Part shown: in pieces, positions 1 to 9,800 of the stretch | How positions within the stretch are numbered: position 1 is the stretch's first letter | Layout of the letters: each line of letters starts with the position of its first letter | Source of the DNA: Jaltomata sinuosa | Taxonomy: Eukaryota; Streptophyta; Magnoliopsida; Solanales; Solanaceae | NCBI GenBank assembly: GCA_003996215.1 | Contig: QJPP01007241.1 | Coordinates: 930,001 to 994,000, forward strand | Direction of reading: 5' to 3' | DNA: 64,000 bases | The notes under the pieces: generated by a model | The model's database searches: none | What the model saw: only the letters and a program-made list of their open reading frames with translations | Told to the model about the DNA's origin: nothing | Program-made: the position numbers and the translations under genes

Positions 1-80
1 TCACAAAAGCCTTGCCACAAAAGTCTTTTGATAGGCATGTAGAAGGAATGGGTGTTAGAGTTGTAGGTGCATGGTTATGA
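1..80 (+). CDS. Ty1-copia polyprotein C-terminus (partial, enters from left edge)
   Basis: Reading frame 3 gives TKALPQKSF followed by DRHVEGMGVR and ends at a TGA (78-80). This is the typical last segment of a copia polyprotein, just after the RNase H domain. It stops 15 bases before an LTR start, as expected for the 3' end of pol. Only about 25 codons lie in the window, so the state of the rest of the element cannot be judged. The identification rests on the TK.LP and DRHVE-GMG motifs and on its position before a polypurine tract and LTR. Confidence 0.85.
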   Translation, partial: TKALPQKSFDRHVEGMGVRVVGAWL

Positions 81-95
81 GTCTAAGTGGGAGAT

Positions 96-1463
96 TGTTA
101 GAATATACTATTAACCATGCGTTTTGATATAGTATTATTTATTGAATGATTATTTATTCATTTATTTAATTCAATAAAGTATTACATGAAATAGATCATT
201 TTGTCATATATGTGTCCTCAACTTATATAGTAGATGATTTGGTGTATAGAGTTTGAGCTTATACACAGAAGATTAAATCATCAGTTCTTATAAGTTAAAG
301 TTATAGTTCACAATCGTAGATGGGAAATTTGGACAAACCATCAGAATGATTGTAGCACGAGATTAAAAGTAATTTATCTTGATTACGAGAACGGTATAGT
401 TCTAACTTCTCGTGCTAGTGCATTTTGTATGTATTGAACAGGACCGAGTAGAGATAGATGTTTTAGACTGATTGATAAAAATATATTCTCTAAACTATTA
501 AATGTACTTATATTCTCAATCTTGATATAACTATTATGAGCTGTATATATTAATTATCGTTTTGATTTATTAAAAGGCGAGATCCTGAGATGGGTCAATA
601 TGCTTGATAGATTGGATGATAATAATATATATTGGTGAAATAATAAGTTAGTTGATGAATCCATGTCTCGGTATAGAGATTGATGATACGCCTTTTATGA
701 GAAGCTTATAAGTTTTCATGTGTAAACCCGGCCGGTGGATTTATGAATCCGACATATGAAATAAGTTAAGTATTGCTCTAAAGGAAATTAATCATTAATT
801 AAATTCGTCAGTAATTTAATTTATTGATTAGTATCTGTAATCTTAACATGGGGAATTACATAAGTGTTTAATAGGGAATTATGAAATATAAATAGAGGAG
901 TGCAATTACGAATTTCTAGTGGAATGATTTGTAATTTATTATGGTAAGAATAATTTAAATTAATATTTTAAATTATTTCCATAATAGGGAGCCTAATTTT
1001 GTGATTGCCCATATTTAACTAGAACTCAGAATCCTATTTTCTAAGGAAAAGGGAAAAAGGAAAAAGAAAAAAGAAAAAAAAGGGGTACACGTTTGTTTCT
1101 TTGATTTTGAAATAAAAAGTACACTTTTGTTTTTCTTGGTTTTGAAACATATGTTTCTTATTCTCCCTTTTGAGAGAGCTCCTATATAAATAAGGGTTCT
1201 TCCAACCTAGAAATAAGAATTAAGTTTTCTGCATAATATTTGTTCACTCAAGTATTGAGAGAGTTCAGATGTAAATTCGGGATCACTGGAGAAGACCGTA
1301 GAATTGAAGTTGGATTTGCTTCAAGATTCTTGCTCACGCTTCAAGAGGTAATTCTTGGTTAATTTTCAGCATACTTGATGTGTACTACGTGTTGGTACTT
1401 GTTGTCTATTATTCATGTAAGCAGTATGTTCCTTGCTTCCGTTGCGTGCACTGTTTTCCAACA
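96..1463 (+). mobile_element. 3' LTR of the Ty1-copia element
   Basis: The sequence GTCTAAGTGGGAGAT (81-95) is a typical copia polypurine tract and is followed directly by TGTTAGAA; the LTR closes with TTCCAACA at 1463, an imperfect inverted match to its start. Its length is 1368 bp. A promoter-like TATA stretch (ctatataaataa) lies at 1182-1193. The next five bases are atatg, the likely right target duplication; the left copy lies outside the window. The element appears to sit inside gypsy-like sequence, because similarity to a gypsy LTR resumes right after 1463. Confidence 0.8.
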
Positions 1464-1697
1464 ATATGCATATCTCACATGCTCAGTACATTTTATAGTA
1501 CTGACCGCATACTTCTTTGTGTTGCATTCTATTATGATGTAGATTTTATAGCCTGTTCCCAGACTCACTTTGGTTAAGCTTCCGCTCTATATGTTTATGT
1601 TCAGTTTTTAAGCCATGCTAATGACAAAGGGTTAGTTTGGGATCACTTGTGGTCTCAGGTCCCGTGTTACGTCCAGGGGTAGGCTCGGGGCATGACA
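1464..1697 (+). mobile_element. Ty3-gypsy LTR fragment (end of an older LTR)
   Basis: The stretch starting with a catgctcagtac-type segment and ending with ccaggggtaggctcggggca then tgaca at 1697 resembles the 3' part of a common solanaceous gypsy LTR. It was probably the host site of the copia element to its left. No coding sequence is seen. The family assignment is from recognition only. Confidence 0.45.
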
Positions 1698-2597
1698 TTC
1701 ATATGTAGGCCAATTGCTCAAATCACACAATAATATTATGCTTTTTAGTATAGTTTTCTTTTTCATCTGATTTGTCGCATCTATAATTTACAATTATTAG
1801 CTTTCGCATGACTCCCTCTCAATTTCGATCCCAACATATGTTTCACGTTTCCGCTAACAATATCGATAACTATTGAAAACATCAGTTTGCGAAATAAGAA
1901 AGTGAAAAAAATAATAGAAAAGAAACAATATGGTACCGATCGAAGAGTAATCATTTTGGCAAATAGATACAAATCAATTACCATATTCAACTCTTATCAA
2001 ACAGAATTAGTATAATATAACAAAAAAATACTCTACCCCTTGCCATTTAATAATCCAAGTTATGTAGTCTAGATTGTCCAAAAATTAGGTCAATTTTTTT
2101 CTTTACATAGTTCAACTCTCTAAATAAATCTCCAAAAATTATGTCAAGAAACTGCAGCTTTGCCTTTGATCTTTAATCATATTCACTACTCCATGACATC
2201 CTCATGACATATATTTTTTTTAGTAATCACGTAATTTCTTATTTATCAATTTGTAATATCTCACAAGTTATTTCCGAGCATGACTTCAATTTCTTAACAA
2301 TTTATGTCCCACGAGGCATAAATTCAATTATTAAAGGGAAAAAATTCAAAGACTAATCAATTCGAATGGCAAAACGTGCAATTTTATATAATTCCTTCGT
2401 TAGTATCCAAAATGAAAAAAAGTAGCGCCAATAACAAATAATTTGTGGCAAAAATAAAGAAATATTCTTATGTGAAAATTTTTATAGATACTTGCTACCA
2501 TAGAATTCCCAAAAAATTGCATCATCATACAAAAGCACAGACACCTCATTTGTATTCACAACAATCAGAAGACTACGAACGCTCAACATTCAATTCA
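1698..2597. other. AT-rich intergenic DNA, nothing recognised
   Basis: No ORF with recognisable protein similarity, RNA gene or clear repeat boundary was found. It lies just downstream (minus strand) of the FLX/eIF4A chimera and may hold its 3' UTR. Confidence 0.5.
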
Positions 2598-3626
2598 TCA
2601 AAAGACTATGGACTGCCACAAGTTCGTACCCTCCGGCTTATTCATCAACTTCCTCGTGACTTCAAGGGGATCATCTTCCGGCATGGTTGCATAAAGCGCT
2701 ACTACTTCAACTTTGGCAGGCAAAAGCGGCAAAATGTTATGTATCTGCCAATAAAGGTACACAAAAGAAATAATCAAACGTATGAATTTGTAAACATGTT
2801 CAATTAAATTGGGAAAGCATATATCGTCGAAAATTTAGTGTAAAATATAACTGCAGAAATGAACTACCTGGTCATCAAATCCCCCTGAAAGCATTTCATC
2901 AGCCTCGTCTAGAACTAACATTCTAATATGGTCAGGATGGAGATATTGATTTTGTGCGCACAACAAGTTTAACACACGCCAAGGTGTACCAACAACGAGA
3001 TGCACACCAGCTGATAGAATATGTTTATCCTCCTTAATGCTGTTATCACCTGCACAAGCATGGATCTTTACTCCAAGTTCGCCACCAAGGTCTTGCATGA
3101 GTTTCTCAATCTGATGTGCACGTTCACAAGTAGATGCCAACAACAAGACTTGGCAATGAACTAAACCATGGTCGAGCTGTTGTAAAATCTTAGAACAAAA
3201 TGCAACCATCTTCTTCCCTGTAGATTGAACAATATGGTGACGCAGTCGATTAATCTCATCCCTTAAAAAAGGAATTTGTTTGTTTTGAGCTTGCAGCCTG
3301 GTAAGGTCCTTTGTGACTGTCTCTACCTCGCTAGAGAGATCTTGTTTAACGAAACAGAGTTTTTTAACTTCAGACTGGAGGTGTTTGACCTCTTTTTTCA
3401 GAGGTCCAACAACTGGGATTTCCTCTATTAGCTTCAATCCCCTTTCCATTAGTTGTCTGCAGTGGAATTCATGCTCCACCCGAATATCATGTATCATAAG
3501 ATCTTTACGGCGAAGTTCCTCTCTAGCAATACCTAATTCATATAGTGAAATATCTCGTTCTATAATCAGTCTCAGATTTTCATCCAAAAGTCTTTGGATT
3601 TTAGCATTATGCATTTCACCTTCCAT
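2598..3626 (-). CDS. Chimeric gene: FLX-like coiled coil joined to degenerate eIF4A helicase fragment
   Basis: Two exons, 3626-2868 and 2744-2598, joined in phase 0 by a GT-AG intron, encode about 301 residues. Roughly residues 1-130 form a coiled coil (AKIQRLLDENLRLI, PLKKEVKHLQSEVKKL, LTRLQAQNKQIP) like FLX and FLX-like proteins, which in Arabidopsis act with FRIGIDA on flowering. The rest matches eIF4A from motif I onwards, but key residues are lost: motif I AQSGTGKT has become VQSTGKK, motif Ia PTRELA has become STCERA, GTPGR is GTPWR and SAT is YAT. Only VLDEADEML is intact. Exon 2 resembles eIF4A up to the TRKLMNKP segment, then stops, so helicase domain 2 is missing. It cannot be an active helicase. 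A splice acceptor (CAG, 3637-3639) lies just before the chosen ATG, so an upstream exon is possible. It may be a pseudogene or an expressed coiled-coil protein. Confidence 0.65.
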
Positions 3627-3636
3627 CTCGCACGTA

Positions 3637-4186
3637 CTGTTAAAGAATAATTGCAAAGAATTAGACCAAACAATCAGGAAAAAACAACAGTTCAAGAGCA
3701 AATGAATAATACAACATTTCAAAAGGATTTTCGAATACCTAATACAAACTAAAACATAATACATCCCCCGCTAATATCTTAATCAAAAGTGAAACAAAAA
3801 AGCAACACAATTAGTTGACTACTTAAATTTTCGTCACTCAATAAATATTTCATTTAAATTGGCAGTCTCATATAGTGCACAAGAAAAATAATACTACAGA
3901 CTAATAGTTGCTTACTACATTGAAGCTAATTCTTAACACACATACTTAACTTTCTTAAACGGATGAAAGATATAAGATATAATTCACTGAGGGATTTGAC
4001 ACAAATTGTACAGAAAAAAAAATCATTAGTTGTGCAAGTGATGTAAAAACCAACATTATTTTCCACTCCATAACTAATGGATTTGTTTGCAAATGAAAAA
4101 AATAAATCATTTTGAAAAGTGTTTTTGATTAATCCCTTTGTACCAATTTACATGTCATCTTTCTTTTGTCCGTCCCAAAAAAATTA
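3637..4186. other. AT-rich DNA upstream of the chimera; possible intron or 5' region
   Basis: No further FLX-like exon (the proline-rich N-terminus typical of the family) was recognised here. The acceptor-like cttt-rich stretch next to 3637 suggests that an intron may start this interval on the minus strand. Confidence 0.35.
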
Positions 4187-4442
4187 CTCCCTCCGTTTAT
4201 GTAGTACACTTTTTTTTTAATCCGTCCCAAAAAGAATGTCACATTTTTTTATTTGGCAACTATTTAATGGCACAATCCCCATTTTATCCTTATTAGGTCC
4301 CATTTAACAAGAAAATTCAACCAAAGCGTAGCAATAAAGTGACTTTGAATAAGGGTATATTAGTAAACATGACAAAGTCTTCTTTTATTTTTTAAACTTC
4401 GTGCCCCGTCAAATGGTGCCACATAAATTGAGACGGAGGGAA
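4187..4442. mobile_element. Stowaway-like MITE (256 bp, TA target site)
   Basis: The ends are CTCCCTCCGTTT and AGACGGAGGGAA, an imperfect terminal inverted repeat, flanked by TA at 4185-4186 and 4443-4444. Internal sequence such as atttatttggcaac and acataaattgaga matches the same repeat type found several times in this window. There is no coding capacity; such elements are moved by Tc1/mariner transposases. Confidence 0.75.
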
Positions 4443-6882
4443 TAACAGTTTTCTATAATTAGAAACAATTCAATTTTAAAATTCCTCTTTTACCCTTAAT
4501 GAAATGATTTATAGTCACACAAATATCTAAGGGTTATTTCAAAACACAAGTAAAGTTTTTTTTCCTTAAACATCATATCAAGTCAAATGATGCTCTCTAA
4601 ATTGAGATGGTGGGAGTTGTTGTGTTTTTTTTTTCTTTTACAAAAAAAGGTACTTTTGGAGGGTGATAATTTTTATTTGTCTAATCAATTTGAGAAAACA
4701 CATATGCCAATATTAGAGGAGTAATTTGTATTTGGGTTCCAAAAGTGTTATCTGGGAAAAACTATCTTTTTCAGCGTTTGAAAAACGAAATTGTCAAAAT
4801 AAAAAAGAAAGAAAATAAAAAAAGGGAATGAAACCGGACAGATAATAGAATTTTTGGACCTTGAGAAGATAGGGAAGTTGAACAGCCGCAACACCGATAC
4901 CTCCTGGAGAATGGTTAAGGGAGTGATTTGAATCCCTTGCCGCCAAACTCGTCCCCCCAAAAGGAAAAATAGTACTGATGTTCGAGCAGAACCAGTACTA
5001 TGAGTGATACTGATAGTATAAGAGGTGTGTGTTTGATAGCAATGAAATAGTTTAACTTATATATATAAGAAAAAAATTAATGGAAGATTCGAGTAATGCG
5101 ATTGTCTTAAATTTTATTTATTGAAGAAGATAAGTATGAAATAAGTGAAAAATGGTCAACGAAGCGGGTGATCAGATTTTTTAAACCTCACACAAAGATA
5201 TAAAGATAACGCTAAAATAATTTCTTAAATTGATAGATATCTACATTCTTAGACGCCTGAGGTTGTGCTCTATTTATTATAGGGAAATGTCTTTTTAAAA
5301 TAGTTACGAATAGTTTTAGTATAATGAAGAGAGAAAATGATGGATTAATAAGAATAAAAGGAAAATTTTAATTTATAGATAGGTATTTATATTTTAAAAT
5401 TACTAAATATGCTATACTTATAAATAAATTTGAATTTTAAAAATAAATTAAAAGCGTCAAGACTTTTTCTAGTTAAAAAGTGCACAAGGAGGAGGTTGTT
5501 AGAGGCGTGGCGTTTGCAGCAATTTTATATGTACAAAGCGTCGATTACTATATATGATGTTACTATGAAATTTTTCATGAGAATTTAGTGTCCATTAACT
5601 ATTCATATTAATAACTTTGGATAGAGAATTTAAAACTCACTAAAGCTTTAAAAAAATAATTAGGATGATGCCTTTACAACTTACTATATGGTTTTATAGA
5701 CACATCTTTTTTTTTTTCTTTTTATATGTCCAATAAGGGGCGGAGCTATCCTTGCCCCATGGATGTCCCTATCCTTCGTAAAAAATTACTTAGGTTGAAT
5801 TTTGGTTTTATAGTATATATATACCAGTGTTGACACCTCTTGACACAAGGTTGAGCTATTCTGGGACATATTTTTTTATAAAAGAAAGTGAAATTACATG
5901 ATAGGAACTAATATTGGTCGATTGTGGTTGAGTGATAAGAATTTCTTTATCTTGAATCAACGATCACGGATTTGAACACTAGAGTATGGAGTCGTCTTTG
6001 TCATAGAGCACTTTAACTCATAATGTGAACACTTTTCATGGTGAATTCAATTTAGTCAAATCCAGTATGAATAACGAACACCGAATAAAAAACAAAAAAA
6101 ATGATACGATAGGCGCTGAAATTACACCCTATTAATTGACGATTCCACAGTCAAATTTGTATTCTTTTTATTAAAGTGAGATGAGTGGTTTTGGCAAATT
6201 CAAGCCAAAAAGCAATGAGTTCAGTTGAGCTTGCAAAATTCACTCAAAATCCGCCTCTGAATCGACAAGCGGAGTATGATTCTAAGGAAGACAAAATTAA
6301 AACAAAAAAGTAGACAGTGCCATTATTCCATATATAATTTAAAAGAGAAAAATGATTTTTGTACGATAACTCCAAAGTTGAATGACTTTTATGTGACAAA
6401 AAATAGAAAACTGACTTTTTGTAATAAACACAGTTGAATGAACATCGGTGAAATTCACTCTATTATTATCCACTGCATAACAATCTCTAAATTATATCAA
6501 TCACAGTGATCATGTCAATAGCTTTGACATTACAAACAACAATGAATTGAGGCTCAACAACAATACAGGATAAATGAATCACAACATACAATGGAAAAAA
6601 ACAAGAAATGGTACAACAATGAATTTTCAGGTTCAGAATGTACCTACAGCTAGGAGTATAGATAGTGCTGGCTTCTTCGTGTAACGCCAAGTTTGTTAGA
6701 GTTTTAAGTTATATTCACCGACAGTGTAAATGAATTTTACACTACCAATGCAATTTAACTGGTTATAGCATATCCATTCTCCAAGTTACCTATCAGGCTT
6801 TGATATGGAGAGTCCCAATGTTGCATCTGCGCAGAACGTGAACTTAATTTACGTTGGAAATTCGTCTTGCCAAACTTAGCAG
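4443..6882. other. Intergenic DNA, no gene recognised
   Basis: About 2.4 kb of AT-rich DNA. A segment starting aggggcggagctat near 5737 resembles the start of a dispersed solanaceous repeat; its far end was not found. The right end (about 6700-6882) should contain the EXO5 3' UTR. A short run at 4900-4960 on the minus strand has weak coding look but matched nothing recognisable. Confidence 0.4.
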
Positions 6883-9800
6883 TTAGCATTCAGTGTCCTT
6901 TCTTCTTGGAGAGCCAGAATTGCTGGCTGGACATTCAGAAGCAAACTTGCAAGACCTGCATTTCCAACGCTCGTCTTCAGGGGTGTAACTGGCTTCTCTT
7001 TCTCCTCGCCACACCTCTAACGAAGACTTTATTTGACCCTTTACCCAGTCAAGATCATACTCGAACTGATCTTCACCAAGCAATGATTGATCTTCTTGTA
7101 ATTCATACCTGCAGAAAAAAGAATCCAAAAGATTTACTAAAAGGGTGTCTTCTAATGCATGGAATGAAGCTTCAGAAAATGAACTTTCTTGGGCCTGTTT
7201 GGTTTGGATTATGCAACTGATTGTCACTTTTAATGGTGAAACTTGTGCGTAATTGGCTAGGAAGTGATTTTCACACGTGATAACCGAATATTGAGTCAGA
7301 CTAGTAATCCTTTCTAATGATAAAATAGAGAGTACAAATTGAATATATAGAGAACTGGATGAGAGCATAGAAACATGAGGGCAATCTCCAGAGTCTTCTG
7401 AGCTTTTCATGCAGAAGCAAATAAATTATGAGCCATCAGATTATAATCTCTAAGATCGGTTCTTCAATCTATGGTCAAACCTTGATGGGCTTCATGTTTC
7501 TAACAAAAGAACATCGAAAACAACTACAAAAATGAAGGATTTCTTTCTAATATGGAAGAGCGATGATTCCACAGGTTAATTTCAGACATCTCCCTAGCCA
7601 GAAGAGAGAAACAGAGAAAGATGTCATCAAAAAAAATGGAAGCAACTTGGACAAGGATATATTGGTAGAAGAAGATAGAAAAAATCTCTATTTCTACTAT
7701 CTGAAAAGTGTGAAACATTAGCATGTATATGAAATTCCAATTCACCTCAACAGTAGTTGCTCATGTGCTGGTGGAAGCATGCACCACGTATTACGAGAGT
7801 ACCTCAACATATCAGTGAGAGTCTGCATTCACAGCCAAGAGTTGGATGAGAACCGACACAAGACATAAACAAAATATTTCCAAAGGCTAAAAACATCTGC
7901 AAAATTCTGATAACAGGTCCACAATAAACTAGACACCTATTCAGTTGTGTAGTGAAAGACTTAGAACCACCATCCCCAACCACAAACTCTTTTTAGTCAT
8001 TTTCCCCTGAAGTAAAGTTGTATTTAATTTTTATCTTGATATAATTAATCATCATGATCATTGAAGTGTCCGTTTCTAGTCTTGATCACACTGGGAAGAT
8101 GGATGAAGAAAAGGCTTCTCAGCAAGGGAAATTTAGAGAAATTCAACAGTAACGCCTCAGTCCCGAACAAGTAAAAAAATTTGTGAGAAATAGAAAGAAA
8201 AGTTAGATCCTAAGAGAACTCAAGTTTATGCCTTCAAGTAACAGTTAACTGCAAGTAAATATTAAGAGCTCGCTTAGAGAACAAACAAATTGTCTGCTTC
8301 CAGTTCATGATATTCCCCATGCATGAATAGGGTCACTCAGGTTCTTGGCTCATGATGCTACAACATCTTCAAATTATGTACCATTTCTACTTTTTTTCAT
8401 TAAAATATGAAACAAAGAATATAATCCTTAAGATCTTTCCATTTTTTTTTTCTTTTTGGGTGATACCTCTGCAGGGAAACCACATTTGGCAGTATTTTCT
8501 CTGATTTCTGCAGATAAAATGTGATTAGGATTCAGAGAGAAGAACTCAAAAAACTGTCTGGAGGGGAAGTCATCAGCCACCAAGCTGTCCCACAAATGCT
8601 TATAGCACATTAGCTGAAGCCTGCCATAGAAGGGATCACCAGTTCATCAGATTTTGTACCCATAAGTACATTTAGAATAGTCACGAAATTTAGATACGTT
8701 GCATCTCTCTTCATCTCAGAGATGCACTATATTAAAGTTTCTTTACTATTCAAAATTAAGTGCAAAACTATACCTTCCATTCCTCTGTTGCGGTTCAGAA
8801 GGAAGGCTAGCTCTCACTCGTGTTTTTGTGTCAACTAACATCGGATATGCATCACTTTGTCCGTTCGGCATTCGTATCTCATCAATAACTCCCACCATCC
8901 ATACACCTTGAGCAAAACCTACTCTGATGAACCGAATGAATTAGCTCAGCAACTAATGAGGTCACAAATCATGAAGAATATTTCATAAATTTCTTTCTAC
9001 TTTGCAGGAATCAGTGAACTTGTTAACAAGGAAATTCTATCTGCCATGTGCAAAAATAAAGGTTGAGGTGGATTAGTGTCAGGATATGCATTCAGTCACA
9101 AGCGACTTATAGGATGGAGGACGTGTAGGAATGCCTTATAAGAACAAGTGCAGCAAGAAAATGCACCTAATGGTCACAGGTGTCAATAGGTGTTTATGAG
9201 TGGGGACAAATATGTGCTTTACAGGAAAACAACTGGAGAAGAACAAAGGAAAATGTAAACATCCAGAGAAAGTTCCAAGTACAAAACCATAACCTGAGAG
9301 CTGAACAGGACCTACTACTATATATTAAAACTCTCTATGTTTCCAGTTGAACAGTCTAAAGGGGAAATAAGTACTGAAATTCACAGCGCATGGGTCTGTA
9401 ATCTAAACCATGCAGTTTGAGATGAGTCCAAGAATTTTATCTGCATAATGCTGAAGCAATCTTCTTATCAAACGATTACATCTGTTTGATTGTGTGGTTA
9501 GCTGATCTAAAAGTTTAAACTATTGAAAGGAGATACATTTACTCATTTATTTCGCTTAACCTGCAAGCATGCTTCCTAACGTGTAGGCTTGATTCTTTAC
9601 TATTTTTAGGTCTTCAATAAAGCCAAACTAATCTAGTTGGTAGATCAAAATTTTAAGTTGATGAAAAGTTACAGTAGTGAATCAAATGGTGTGACTCTTA
9701 CATCTCCTCCATCTTCTTAATTGAGGTTAAAGGGTCAAGGTATTTCATTAGTGGGTCATAAAGTTTGTACATGATACTTAAATATTCAAACACCTTCTTT

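Noticed and set aside
2445..2807. A 120-codon plus-strand reading frame.
   Set aside because: It is antisense to the second exon of the FLX/eIF4A chimera and to AT-rich flank; the minus strand gives recognisable eIF4A sequence.
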